Shown here: positions 42,670 to 51,338 of the stretch, in pieces | Numbering within the stretch: position 1 is the first letter of the stretch | Layout: the number at the start of each line of letters is the position of its first letter | Origin: Parvibaculum sp. | Lineage (GTDB): Bacteria > Pseudomonadota > Alphaproteobacteria > Parvibaculales > Parvibaculaceae | Length of the DNA stretch: 64,000 bases | Direction of reading: 5' to 3' | NCBI RefSeq assembly: GCF_030651915.1 | Contig: NZ_JAUSBV010000010.1 | Location: forward strand, 372,001-436,000 | Notes under the pieces: generated by a model | The model's input: only the letters and a program-made list of their open reading frames with translations | Databases searched by the model: none | What the model was told of the DNA's origin: nothing | Program-made: the position numbers and the translations under genes

Positions 42670-43034
42670 TACCAGTCCCTCCCGCGTTGCATCGCGGCGA
42701 AGCGGCGCGAGCGCGCACGTTCTTCGGCCGTCTTTGCCGCCGCGAACTGGCGCGCAATCTCAAAGTTAAAGCGCGACGTGATGACCCATCGGCCTTCCGT
42801 CGGCCAATAGCACAGGGTTTGAACTTCCGCCGCATTGTCCGGGCGCTGTAGGCGCGCGAAAACATCGACGGCCGCCGCGCCGCATCGTCCGGCCGCTTCG
42901 GCGCGGTCGAATATCTCGGTTGCGTCCTCGATCAAGAGAACAGCGCCGGCCGCGCTCATATAGCGGATTTGTTTTTGGAAGGGTGGCGTATAGAGGGGCG
43001 CTGTCACGCCCGGCAATTCGTCAATTACGAGCAT
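42669..43034 (-). CDS. Provirus first gene of the leftward operon (121 aa)
   Basis: A 121-aa protein starting MLVIDELPGVTAPLYTPPFQ, with an alpha/beta look (AAGAVLLIEDATEIFDRAEAAG) and a basic helical tail (AEERARSRRFAAMQRGRDW). ATG 43034 follows GGGGAAAAACG. As the promoter-proximal gene it is an early protein candidate, for instance a host-takeover or regulatory factor. Unknown family. Confidence 0.55.
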   Translation of the reverse strand: MLVIDELPGVTAPLYTPPFQKQIRYMSAAGAVLLIEDATEIFDRAEAAGRCGAAAVDVFARLQRPDNAAEVQTLCYWPTEGRWVITSRFNFEIARQFAAAKTAEERARSRRFAAMQRGRDW

Positions 43035-43480
43035 CGTTTTTCCCCGCGTTGCTCTGGCACCTGCCCCGCCTCGGCGGCGGCGGCGATGTCAGGGCTTTCC
43101 GGGGTACGGACAGATCATCGCCGCCACGCGCTTTCTGCGGGGGCATCAAGATCGCTCACACGTTCATTTGCCGTTCAAGTCGGCGCGGATACTGTGCCTC
43201 GACTCAAACGAGCCGCTGCCACGGGGGAAAATCGCTATGATTGGCCGTTATTTTCTTGCGCGCGAAAATCGCCGCGGATCTCCGATCGGAGATTGCACAG
43301 ATCTAACCAGCTCGCGCCTGGCGCAGCTCGTATCCGGCAATCCGATGCCGCTAAATATGGCTTTACAGGCGATGCTCCGCACAAGGTCTAGACTTAGACC
43401 AAATCACTTGTGTTCAAATCGAGCGGAGGCACCATAAGCATTGTTCTGCCACCGTCAGGCCGCCGAAAAGTAACATCTAT
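43035..43480. promoter_or_regulatory. Provirus control region with a 16-bp palindrome
   Basis: About 450 bases without a convincing gene on either strand, although short open frames exist. It must hold the promoter of the leftward operon. A perfect 16-bp palindrome ATCTCCGATCGGAGAT at 43278-43293 is a good operator candidate for a dimeric repressor such as the HTH protein at the other end, which becomes adjacent when the element is circular. The rolling-circle origin may also lie here. Confidence 0.5.
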
Positions 43481-43508
43481 GTAAAATGGACTATATATTA
43501 TCGGAGAA
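43481..43508. other. Right attachment site: half dif-like site
   Basis: GTAAAATGGAC (43481-43491) is followed by TATATA (43492-43497) and TTATCGGAGAA (43498-43508). From 43492 onward 16 of 17 bases match the left site at 32704-32720. The left arm does not match the left site's arm, as expected for an imperfect viral arm. The arm from 43498 onward is host DNA. Joining 32693-32709 to 43498-43508 rebuilds an uninterrupted 28-base host site. Confidence 0.72.
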
Positions 43509-43628
43509 ATGGATATGGTTGTGCGGGGGCGTGCCTCCTCTCCGGCCAAAGACGACAAACCGGAATTTTCCAGCTTCAAACGGTCCGGTTTCCAGCGTGC
43601 CGGTCGGCAAGCGCATTACCGCAACGAG

Positions 43629-43955
43629 TCAATGCACGGTTGGCCTGTCGCGCAGCACCTCTGCTTCCCAGCCATCGTATTGACCGCCAACCCTGGCAAC
43701 CAAGGCCTCCATGGAACGACGCATCGAGAGCATCAACCGTTCCGTTGGCACCGCCTCGTGATGCACCAGCACGAGCCAGTTCACACCATCCGCTCCCGGA
43801 CGCTCCTCGGTGTTGAAGCCGCGGGCCTGGAGTTCTTTCGCGACATCGACGGCAGCTTCACCGGTCGGCACATACAGGTAGTGACGAATGGGATGCGGTG
43901 CATCGCCGTCGGACAACGCGGCCAGCACGCGGACCGCCTTAGCGTCGTCATTCAT
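43629..43955 (-). CDS. RraB-family (ribonuclease E inhibitor B-like) protein
   Basis: A 108-aa protein with the RraB-family core IRHYLYVPTGEAAVDVAKELQARGF, then WLVLVHHEAVPTERLM, and the end GGQYDGWEAEVL. In E. coli RraB binds RNase E and modulates mRNA decay. The domain here may only share the fold. Start ATG 43955. It is the first host gene after the provirus. Confidence 0.8.
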   Translation of the reverse strand: MNDDAKAVRVLAALSDGDAPHPIRHYLYVPTGEAAVDVAKELQARGFNTEERPGADGVNWLVLVHHEAVPTERLMLSMRRSMEALVARVGGQYDGWEAEVLRDRPTVH

Positions 43956-44001
43956 GTCCTATCGTCTTTCCTGCACAGGATGCCGCCCCAGCCCACCCGA
44001 C

Positions 44002-45009
44002 CTAACGTTTCAGGACCGCCTTGATCAGCGGGCCGTAAGGCGAACCGCCGAGCATTGCCAGTTGTTGCTGCGCCGACACCTCGTTGATGGGTTCCTGCGG
44101 GCGCGCAACCGGGTGCACGGCGCGCCGCAAGGGACGCTGGCCCGCCGGCATCGCAATGATCCCGGCGATCGCGCGCGGAATGTCCATTGGATCCGTGTCG
44201 CCGCCGCCTCCGCTTGCCACACCCATGGACGCTGTCATCTGCGGATAGGCGGCGAGCAATTCCTCCGGCGTCCGGGCCTTCAGCGCGGCCGACAGTGCAA
44301 CGGAGTTTTCCCAGATCTTCGTCGGGTAGCCGCCGGGCTCGATGATCGTCACTTCGATGCCCTGCGTGACCGTCTCATAGGCGAGCTGCTCGCTGAGCGC
44401 CTCGAGCGCGAACTTGGTTGGCGAATATTGCGCGAGGCCCGGGACGATGAGGCGGCCCAGCTGGGACGAAATGTTGAAGACCTGCCCGGCGCCGGCCGCG
44501 CGCATGGCCGGAAGTACGGCGCGGATCATCCGTTGCGGACCGAAGACATTGGTGTCGAAGATCAGCTGCGTCGCTTCCATGTCCTGGACTTCGATCGGCC
44601 CGGAAAGCGCGATGCCGGCATTATTGACCAGAACATCGATCGATCCGCCGGCCGCCGCCAGCGCCTTCGCAACACCGGCCTCGACCTGCGCGTCCGAGGT
44701 CACGTCGATTTCGATCACGGTGATGTCGAGATCGTCGCTTGCCGCAAGCGCCATCAATTCGTCGGCCTCCGGACGCGGCAGATTGCGCATCGTGGCAAAT
44801 ACTTTTGCCCCCAGCCGCGCGTAATGCTCGGCACCGAGACGGCCAAAGCCCGAGGAACAGCCGGTAATGAGGATCGACTTGCCGGAAAGGTCCGGCGCGG
44901 TTGAATTTTCTTCAGCGCGCGCCTGAAAGCCGCCGGCTCCGACAGCGGTTGCCGCCAGCCCCGCGCCCATCATCAGGTGGCGACGGCTGATCTCGAATTT
45001 GCTCGGCAT
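44002..45009 (-). CDS. SDR-family oxidoreductase with twin-arginine signal
   Basis: A 335-aa protein. The N terminus ISRRHLMMGAGLAATAVGAG is a Tat-type signal, so a folded NAD(P)-bound enzyme may be exported. The SDR domain has the cofactor motif ITGCSSGFG near residue 49, VNNAGIALSG, and the catalytic Ser/Tyr/Lys in NISSQLG... QYSPTKFALEAL. Start ATG 45009 follows AGGAG. An exported SDR is uncommon. The substrate is unknown. Confidence 0.82.
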   Translation of the reverse strand: MPSKFEISRRHLMMGAGLAATAVGAGGFQARAEENSTAPDLSGKSILITGCSSGFGRLGAEHYARLGAKVFATMRNLPRPEADELMALAASDDLDITVIEIDVTSDAQVEAGVAKALAAAGGSIDVLVNNAGIALSGPIEVQDMEATQLIFDTNVFGPQRMIRAVLPAMRAAGAGQVFNISSQLGRLIVPGLAQYSPTKFALEALSEQLAYETVTQGIEVTIIEPGGYPTKIWENSVALSAALKARTPEELLAAYPQMTASMGVASGGGGDTDPMDIPRAIAGIIAMPAGQRPLRRAVHPVARPQEPINEVSAQQQLAMLGGSPYGPLIKAVLKR

Positions 45010-45189
45010 GGGAGACTCCTGTCCTTTTCGGCAGCCTAACGTCGCGAGACCGGCAGGTCACGCATAACAGGCGACCGCATATTGCGGCTCGGGTGACCTG
45101 CTGTCGCAGGCCGCGATGATGTGTTGATCGCAATCCGGCGACCGCCCATCATGGCCTCATATCGGGGCGTCGCCGCGAGGGAGATTCGA

Positions 45190-46950
45190 ATGACAAAACA
45201 TCCGATCATCCATCAGGCCCCATCGCCCGACCGACAACCCAATGTCGAGGACTATCCGGCACTGTGCGCCCGCTTTCGCTGGGCCGACGCGCAGGCCGAA
45301 CTCGACGGGCTTCCCGGCGGCAAGCTCAATATCGCCCATGAAGCGGTGGACCGGCATGTACTGCATGGCGCCGGCGACAAGACGGCCATTCGCTGGATCG
45401 CGAAAGACGGCACGGTGCGGCCGATCAGCTATGCGGAGCTGAAGACGCAGAGCGACCGCTTCGCCACCCTGCTCCACCAGCTCGGCGTCGAGAGAGGCGA
45501 ACGCGTTTTCTCGCTGCTGGGCCGCGTGCCCGAACTCTATGCCGCGGTGCTGGGAACGCTGAAGGCCGGCGCCGTCTACTCGCCGCTCTTCCCCGCCTTC
45601 GGCCCCGAGCCCGTGAAGGCGCGCATGCAGATCGGCGCCTGCCGCGTTCTGCTCACGACCGAGACTTTCTACAAGCGCAAGATCGTTCCCATTCGCCAGG
45701 AGCTTCCGGCGCTGCGGCATGTGCTGATCGTCGGCCCCATTTCCGAAGCGCTGCCGGACGATGTCCATTCCTTCGACGCGCTGATGGCGCAGGCAACCGA
45801 CGGGCCCGGCATCGTGGCGACCGCGCCCGAGGACCCAGCGCTGCTGCATTTCACCAGCGGCACGACCGGCAAGCCGAAGGGCGCCATCCATGTTCATCAG
45901 GCCGTGCTTGCGCATCACATTTCCGGCAAGCTGGCGCTCGACCTGCATCCGGACGACATCGTCTGGTGCACCGCCGATCCCGGCTGGGTAACCGGGACTT
46001 CCTACGGGATCATCGCACCGCTGACGAACCAGACGACGATGATCGTCGACGAAGCCGAGTTCGACGCCGCGCGCTGGTATCAGATTTTGCAGGATCAGAA
46101 GGTTTCCGTCTGGTACAGCGCGCCGACGGCCATTCGCATGCTGATGCGGGCCGGCGCCGAACTGGCGTCGAAATACGATCTTTCGGCGCTGCGCTTTCTG
46201 GCCAGTGTCGGCGAGCCGCTGAATGCAGAGGCCGTGCTGTGGAGCCAGGACGTCTTCGGCCGCGCCTTTCACGACAATTGGTGGCAGACCGAAACCGGCG
46301 CGATCATGCTGGCGAATTATGCCACCGGCGATATCAAGCCCGGATCGATGGGCCGCCCCCTGCCCGGCATCACGGCCGGTATCGTGGAGCGCCTTCCCGA
46401 TGGCGGCGTGCGGGAAATCACCGCGCCCGACACGCCGGGCGAACTGGCGCTGCGCAGCGGCTGGCCGTCGATGTTTCGCGGTTATCTCGACGAGGCGGAA
46501 CGCTACCGGAAATGTTTCGCCGATGGCTGGTACCTGACCGAGGATCTCGCCAGCCGCGATGCAGACGGCTATTACTGGTTCGTCGGCCGTGCCGACGACA
46601 TGATCAAGTCGGCTGGACATTTCATCGGACCCTTCGAGGTCGAAAGCGCCCTTGTGGAGCACCCTGCCGTCGCCGAAGCGGCCGCGATCGGCGTTCCCGA
46701 CGACCGGGCCGGCGAAATCGTCAAGGCCTTCGTGACACTCCATCGCGGCTACACGGCCAGCGACGATCTCGAAAAGGAGATCATGGCGCATGCGCGCAAG
46801 ACACTCGGGCCGGCCGTGGCGCCGCGCATCATCGCCATCGCCGAAAGCCTGCCCAAGACACGCAGCGGCAAGATCATGCGGCGCCTGTTGAAGGCGCGCG
46901 AGCTCGGGCTGCCCGAAGGCGACACGTCCACGCTGGAGGCATTCGCTTGA
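45190..46950 (+). CDS. acsA: Acetyl-CoA synthetase-like ligase (AcsA type)
   Basis: A 586-aa ANL-family acyl-CoA synthetase. It has [18 protein letters not shown] near residue 220, [20 protein letters not shown] and [11 protein letters not shown] as in acetyl-CoA synthetases, and [17 protein letters not shown] with the final catalytic Lys in [11 protein letters not shown]. This matches the AcsA (Bacillus acetate-CoA ligase) type. Start ATG 45190 follows GGGAGA. It heads an operon with E1 alpha, E1 beta, E2, an ACP and an SDR. Confidence 0.86.
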   Translation: MTKHPIIHQAPSPDRQPNVEDYPALCARFRWADAQAELDGLPGGKLNIAHEAVDRHVLHGAGDKTAIRWIAKDGTVRPISYAELKTQSDRFATLLHQLGVERGERVFSLLGRVPELYAAVLGTLKAGAVYSPLFPAFGPEPVKARMQIGACRVLLTTETFYKRKIVPIRQELPALRHVLIVGPISEALPDDVHSFDALMAQATDGPGIVATAPEDPALLHFTSGTTGKPKGAIHVHQAVLAHHISGKLALDLHPDDIVWCTADPGWVTGTSYGIIAPLTNQTTMIVDEAEFDAARWYQILQDQKVSVWYSAPTAIRMLMRAGAELASKYDLSALRFLASVGEPLNAEAVLWSQDVFGRAFHDNWWQTETGAIMLANYATGDIKPGSMGRPLPGITAGIVERLPDGGVREITAPDTPGELALRSGWPSMFRGYLDEAERYRKCFADGWYLTEDLASRDADGYYWFVGRADDMIKSAGHFIGPFEVESALVEHPAVAEAAAIGVPDDRAGEIVKAFVTLHRGYTASDDLEKEIMAHARKTLGPAVAPRIIAIAESLPKTRSGKIMRRLLKARELGLPEGDTSTLEAFA

Positions 46951-47942
46951 CCGCCGGAAAAACCGAGGCGACGCATCCCCGTCTGACACGCGCGCATTGC
47001 CAGCATCTGCTGCAGCAGATGATCCGCATCCGCCGCTTCGAGGAGAAATGCGCCGAGCTCTATACGCAGGAGAAGATTCGCGGCTTCCTGCATCTCTATA
47101 TCGGCGAGGAGGCGATCGCCGTCGGCGTGATGGATGCGCTGGAGGCGGACGATGCCGTTCTCGCCACCTATCGTGAACATGGGCATGCGCTGGCGCGCGG
47201 CCTGCCGATGAACAAGGTGATGGCGGAGATGTATGGCAAGCGCGACGGCAGCTCCGGCGGGCGCGGCGGGTCGATGCATATCTTCGATGCCGAGAAGCGG
47301 TTTGTCGGCGGCAACGCCATTGTCGGCGGCGGCCTGCCGCTGGCGGTGGGGCTCGCGCTTGCCGACCGGATGCAGGGCCGGGAGCGCGTGACGACCTGTT
47401 TCTTCGGCGAAGGCGCCGCCGCCGAGGGCGAGTTTCACGAAAGCATGAACCTCGCCACGCTGTGGAAACTGCCGGTGCTGTTCGTCTGCGAAAACAATTT
47501 CTATGCGATGGGCACAAGACTCGATCTCTCGGAATCGGAAACCGACATTCACGCCAAGGCGGCCAGCTATCGCATGCCCTCGGAAGCGGTCGACGGCATG
47601 AACATCGTCGAAGTGGAAGCCGCCGCGCGGCGCGCCGTGGCGACCGTGCGGGCCGGCGACGGGCCCTATTTCCTCGAATGCCGGACCTATCGATTCCGCG
47701 CCCATTCGATGTTCGATCCGCAGCTCTACCGCTCCAAGGACGAAGTCAAGGAACGGGAGAAGAAAGGACCGATCGTGCGCTTCCAGGGCTGGGTCCTCGA
47801 TGCGGGCATTCTGCATCAGGCCGATATCGATGCGATCGAGGCCGACGTGGCGCAGGAAATCGACGCGGCAGTCGCCTTTGCCGAAGCGAGCGAGTGGGAA
47901 GCGATCGAGACGCTGCTCGATCATGTGGGGGCCGTGCCGTGA
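46947..47942 (+). CDS. 2-oxoacid dehydrogenase E1 component, alpha subunit
   Basis: A 331-aa thiamine-diphosphate subunit of a pyruvate- or acetoin-dehydrogenase-type complex. It shows [40 protein letters not shown], and the ThDP/Mg motif [10 protein letters not shown]... CENNFYAMG. The canonical GDG is GEG here, as in some related subfamilies. The C-terminal phosphorylation-loop-like [18 protein letters not shown] is present. TTG 46947 overlaps the acsA stop, with GGAGG upstream. Confidence 0.88.
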   Translation: MTAGKTEATHPRLTRAHCQHLLQQMIRIRRFEEKCAELYTQEKIRGFLHLYIGEEAIAVGVMDALEADDAVLATYREHGHALARGLPMNKVMAEMYGKRDGSSGGRGGSMHIFDAEKRFVGGNAIVGGGLPLAVGLALADRMQGRERVTTCFFGEGAAAEGEFHESMNLATLWKLPVLFVCENNFYAMGTRLDLSESETDIHAKAASYRMPSEAVDGMNIVEVEAAARRAVATVRAGDGPYFLECRTYRFRAHSMFDPQLYRSKDEVKEREKKGPIVRFQGWVLDAGILHQADIDAIEADVAQEIDAAVAFAEASEWEAIETLLDHVGAVP

Positions 47943-48931
47943 GCGAAGAGATCACCTATCGCGAGGCCGCGGGGGCTGCCATTCACGACGCCATGGCGGC
48001 GGACCCGCGCGTCTTCATCATGGGCGAGGATGTCGGCCATTATGGCGGCACCTATGCGGTGACCAAGGGACTGCTGGAGACGTTCGGTCCCGAACGGGTG
48101 CGCGATACGCCGCTTTCGGAGTCGGGCTTTACCGGCGCCGGCATCGGCGCGGCGATGGGCGGAATGCGGCCGATCGTCGAGATCATGACCGTCAATTTCA
48201 GCTTGCTGGCACTCGACCAGATCGTCAACAACGCAGCCACGCTGCGGCACATGTCGGGCGGGCAGTTCAACGTGCCGGTCGTGATCCGGATGGCGACCGG
48301 CGCCGGCCGGCAGCTGGCGGCCCAGCATTCGCACAGTCTCGAAAACTGGTATGCGCATGTGCCGGGGCTGCGTGTGCTGGCGCCCGCGACCGTGCAGGAT
48401 GTCTATTCGATGCTGGCGCCGGCGCTCGAGGATCCGGATCCGGTGATCCTTTTCGAGCATGTGATGCTCTACAACCGGAAAGGAACGCTGGACCGCAGCG
48501 CCGCCGTCGATCTGCGCTCGGCCGCGATCCGTCGCGAAGGCCGCGACATCACACTGATCAGTTATGGCGGGAGCCTGTGGAAGACGCTGGAGGCCGCGGC
48601 GCTGCTGGCCGAAGACGGCATCGAGGCCGAAGTGGTCGATCTCAGGGTGCTGCGGCCGCTCGACGCGGATACCTTTCTGTCCTCTGTGCGGAAGACGCGG
48701 CGCGCGGTGATCGTTGATGAAGGCTGGCGGACCGGCAGCCTTGCCGCCGAGATTTCGGCACAGATCATGGAGGAGGTTTTCTGGGAGCTGGATGCGCCGG
48801 TGGGCCGGGTCTGTTCCGCCGAGGTACCGATCCCCTACCCGCGGCATCTGGAAGAAGCCGCGTTGCCGCAAGTGCCCGCCATCATTGCCGCCGCGCGCGC
48901 CGCGCTGGGCAAACAGGGGGAGCCCGCGTGA
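47939..48931 (+). CDS. 2-oxoacid dehydrogenase E1 component, beta subunit
   Basis: A 330-aa subunit with a transketolase-like pyrimidine domain ([29 protein letters not shown]) and a C-terminal domain ([31 protein letters not shown]). The ThDP-activating Glu in [11 protein letters not shown] and the E1-beta motif [19 protein letters not shown] are present. GTG 47939 overlaps the E1-alpha stop (GTGA). It pairs with the alpha subunit as an alpha2beta2 heterotetramer. Confidence 0.9.
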   Translation: MSEEITYREAAGAAIHDAMAADPRVFIMGEDVGHYGGTYAVTKGLLETFGPERVRDTPLSESGFTGAGIGAAMGGMRPIVEIMTVNFSLLALDQIVNNAATLRHMSGGQFNVPVVIRMATGAGRQLAAQHSHSLENWYAHVPGLRVLAPATVQDVYSMLAPALEDPDPVILFEHVMLYNRKGTLDRSAAVDLRSAAIRREGRDITLISYGGSLWKTLEAAALLAEDGIEAEVVDLRVLRPLDADTFLSSVRKTRRAVIVDEGWRTGSLAAEISAQIMEEVFWELDAPVGRVCSAEVPIPYPRHLEEAALPQVPAIIAAARAALGKQGEPA

Positions 48932-50229
48932 GCATTTTCAAGATGCCCTCACTCGGCGCCGACATGGATGACGGTGTGCTGGTCGAATGGGACGTCAAGC
49001 CCGGCGACCGGGTCAGCCGCGGCGATATCGTCGCCGTCGTCGAGACCCAGAAAGGCGCCATCGAGATCGAAATCTTCGAGAGCGGAACCATCACCCGCCT
49101 GCTCGCCGCGCCGGGCGACACAATCGCCGTCGGAGCGCCGCTGGCCGAGCTCGACGGCCCGGCGGCGACCGCCGGGGAAACAGAAGCGGCCAAGGCTGCG
49201 CCCGCACCGTCCGCGAAAGCGGCAGCGGAGCCGGCCGCGGAAACGCTGCCCGAACGACCGGCGGCCCCGACAATCGAAACGCCCGCCGTGGCGGCGACAG
49301 CGCGCGAGAAAACGGCGCCGGCCGTGGAAGCTGCACCGGCTGCAAAGGCCGCACCGGCCGGCCGGGTCCGGGCCTCTCCCGCCGCGCGGCAGCTCGCCGC
49401 CGAACGCGGCATCGATCTCGCCGGTATCCAGGGCACGGGCCCCGACGGTGCGGTGGTGCGCGACGACGTGGCCGGCGGGAAGGCGCCGCAACCCGCGCCG
49501 GGCGCGCGCCCGGCCGCCCCGACCAAAACAGCAGAGACGACGGGACCGGCGCGCCGCGGCTTCGACGTCGACGAAATGCGCAAGGCGATCGCCGCGGCCA
49601 TGTCGCGCTCGAAGCGCGAGATTCCGCATTACTACCTCAGCCATACGATCGACATGCGCGTGGCCAGCGGCTGGCTCGACGAGCTCAATGCGCAGCGTCC
49701 GCCCGAAGAGCGGGTGCTGATCGGCATGCTGCTGCTCAAGGCCAGCGCGCTGGCGCTGACGCGGTTTCCCGAATTCAACGGGCGCTACGAGAACGAGGCC
49801 TTCGCGCCGGCCCCCGCCGTCCATATCGGCATGGCCGTGGCGATGCGCGGCGGCGGGCTGGTGGCGCCGGCGCTGCACGATGTCGACCGGCTGTCGCTGG
49901 AAGAGCTGATGGCCAAAGCGCGCGACCTGGTGGCGCGGGTGCGCAGCGGGCGGCTGCGCAGTTCGGAATTCACCGATGCCGGTATCACGGTCACCAGCCT
50001 CGGCGAGCGCGGCGTCGACACGGTCTTCGGCGTCATCTATCCGCCGCAGGTCGCGATTGTCGGTTTCGGTACGGTGGCCATGCGTGCCCTTGCGACCGAA
50101 AACGGCGTCGATGCGGTGCCGACCGTCTGCGCCACGCTGGCCGCCGATCATCGCGTCAGCGATGGCCGGCGCGGCGCGCTGTTTCTGCGTGAAATCGACA
50201 AACTGCTGCAGGTTCCGGAGGCATTGTGA
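48928..50229 (+). CDS. Dihydrolipoyllysine acyltransferase (E2)
   Basis: A 433-aa E2 core protein. The N-terminal lipoyl domain has the lipoylated Lys in [15 protein letters not shown] near residue 41. An Ala/Pro-rich linker leads to a peripheral subunit-binding domain ([29 protein letters not shown]). The C-terminal catalytic domain carries the active-site [16 protein letters not shown] 48928 overlaps the E1-beta stop. No E3 (lipoamide dehydrogenase) gene is in the operon, so E3 must come from elsewhere. Confidence 0.9.
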   Translation: MSIFKMPSLGADMDDGVLVEWDVKPGDRVSRGDIVAVVETQKGAIEIEIFESGTITRLLAAPGDTIAVGAPLAELDGPAATAGETEAAKAAPAPSAKAAAEPAAETLPERPAAPTIETPAVAATAREKTAPAVEAAPAAKAAPAGRVRASPAARQLAAERGIDLAGIQGTGPDGAVVRDDVAGGKAPQPAPGARPAAPTKTAETTGPARRGFDVDEMRKAIAAAMSRSKREIPHYYLSHTIDMRVASGWLDELNAQRPPEERVLIGMLLLKASALALTRFPEFNGRYENEAFAPAPAVHIGMAVAMRGGGLVAPALHDVDRLSLEELMAKARDLVARVRSGRLRSSEFTDAGITVTSLGERGVDTVFGVIYPPQVAIVGFGTVAMRALATENGVDAVPTVCATLAADHRVSDGRRGALFLREIDKLLQVPEAL

Positions 50230-50477
50230 CGCGCGATCAGCTGAGACACATCTTCATCGAGGAACTGATGTCCATCGCGCCCGACATCGATCTCGACGGC
50301 GTGCCGGACACGGCCGATCTGCGCGATGCGGTGGATCTCGACTCCATGGACATCATGAATCTGCTGATCGCCCTGCATCAGCGGCTTGGCGTCGACATTC
50401 CGGAGGCCGATGCGATCAAGCTCACCACGCTTGGCGGCGCTGTGGCCTATCTTGCCGAAAGAAGCTCTGCGACATGA
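50226..50477 (+). CDS. Acyl carrier protein in the 2-oxoacid dehydrogenase operon
   Basis: An 83-aa acidic four-helix carrier protein. The phosphopantetheine Ser lies in AVDLDSMDIMNLL, matching the DSMD/DSL motif. GTG 50226 overlaps the E2 stop by 4 bases, so it is translationally coupled to the dehydrogenase. The tail SIAPDIDLDGV to TTLGGAVAYLAE is typical of ACP. Its place suggests that acyl groups from E2, or acids activated by AcsA, may be passed to ACP. Confidence 0.85.
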   Translation: MTRDQLRHIFIEELMSIAPDIDLDGVPDTADLRDAVDLDSMDIMNLLIALHQRLGVDIPEADAIKLTTLGGAVAYLAERSSAT

Positions 50478-50533
50478 TCAATCCGAAGCCGCATCGTGTC
50501 GTGCGGCATCACCCTTCAACCCGGGAGAAGCAG

Positions 50534-51310
50534 ATGAGACGCGTGGATCAAAAGGTTTGCATCGTTACAGGTGGCGCCATGGGGCTCGGCGAAGCGACGG
50601 CGCGGCTGCTCGCCCGCGAGGGCGCCAAGGTCGTTCTGACCGACCTGAAGGATGCGGAAGGCGAAGCGGTGGCCGCCGGCATCCGCAAGGAAGGTGGCGA
50701 CGCCCTCTACCTGCATCACGATGTCGCCGATGAAGGCGCATGGGAAGAAGTCATGAAACAGACCGTCGCCGCTCACGGACGGCTCGATGCTCTGGTCAAC
50801 AATGCCGGCGTCGTCCGCGCCTGCGCGCCGCACGAGCAGACGCTCGAAAGCTGGCGCTGGCTGATGTCGATCAACCTCGACGGCGTCTTTCTCGGAACCA
50901 AGCACGCCATGCGGACGATGATGGCGGCCAATCCGGGTACGGGTTCGATCGTCAACCTGTCGTCAATCGCCGGGCTTGTCGGCATTGCCGAAGTCAGCGC
51001 CTATTGCGCCTCAAAGGGTGCCGTTTCGACCTACACCAAGGCCGTCGCGCTTTATTGCGGACGGGAGAAGCTCGGGATTCGCGTCAACTCGGTGCATCCG
51101 GCCTATATATGGACGCCGATGGTGGAGAACCATCTGAAGTCGCTGGGCGATCTCGAGGAAGGACGCAAGATGGCCGATGCGGCGCATCCGATCGGTCATG
51201 TCGGCGAGCCCGACGATGTTGCCTATGCCGTTCTCTACCTCGTGTCCGATGAGGCAAAGTTCGTCACCGGCGCTGAAACGGTCGTCGATGGCGGCTATAC
51301 CGCACAGTAG
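50534..51310 (+). CDS. SDR-family oxidoreductase (3-oxoacyl-ACP reductase/alcohol dehydrogenase-like)
   Basis: A 258-aa classical SDR. The cofactor motif is CIVTGGAMGLGEATARLL. VNNAGVV follows, then the catalytic SSIAGL... YCASKGAV, and the end VTGAETVVDGGYTA. Asp in LTDLKDA after beta 2 points to NAD use. ATG 50534 follows GGGAGAAGCAG. It lies 56 bases after the ACP gene and is likely the last gene of the acsA-E1-E2-ACP operon, perhaps reducing an ACP- or CoA-bound oxo compound. Confidence 0.85.
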   Translation: MRRVDQKVCIVTGGAMGLGEATARLLAREGAKVVLTDLKDAEGEAVAAGIRKEGGDALYLHHDVADEGAWEEVMKQTVAAHGRLDALVNNAGVVRACAPHEQTLESWRWLMSINLDGVFLGTKHAMRTMMAANPGTGSIVNLSSIAGLVGIAEVSAYCASKGAVSTYTKAVALYCGREKLGIRVNSVHPAYIWTPMVENHLKSLGDLEEGRKMADAAHPIGHVGEPDDVAYAVLYLVSDEAKFVTGAETVVDGGYTAQ

Positions 51311-51338
51311 CGGCGGTTGGACGGCATGCGGCCCGTTC

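Larger units (their letters stand above)
32704..43491. mobile_element. Integrated tailless, membrane-containing phage (PM2/corticovirus-like, double-jelly-roll lineage)
   Basis: A 10,788-bp element bounded by a 17-bp direct repeat (one mismatch) inside dif-like sites. It encodes a rolling-circle Rep, a packaging ATPase of the FtsK/HerA type, a 277-aa capsid candidate laid out like PM2 P2, at least eight tiny one- or two-helix membrane proteins, a lysin and basic DNA-binding proteins. Almost all are on one strand with ATGA-type overlaps. It has no integrase, terminase, portal or tail genes. The known corticovirus PM2 is a circular 10-kb dsDNA virus with a comparable gene set. It looks intact: no broken gene is visible. 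Confidence 0.85.

Noticed and set aside
43168-43437. Rightward open frame of 89 codons in the provirus control region.
   Set aside because: No ribosome site and no recognisable fold; it spans the palindrome and has poor composition compared with the other viral genes.
32704-43491. Element considered as a tailed prophage, inovirus, ICE or plasmid.
   Set aside because: No terminase, portal, tail tape measure, integrase, relaxase or mating genes. No pVI/pVIII/pIII-like arrangement. The Rep plus ATPase could suggest an inovirus, but the beta-rich 277-aa protein, several membrane peptides and lysin fit a tailless membrane phage better.
43394-43579. Leftward 61-codon frame crossing the right end of the provirus.
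   Set aside because: It runs across the attachment site into host DNA, so it cannot be an ancestral gene of either; no ribosome site.
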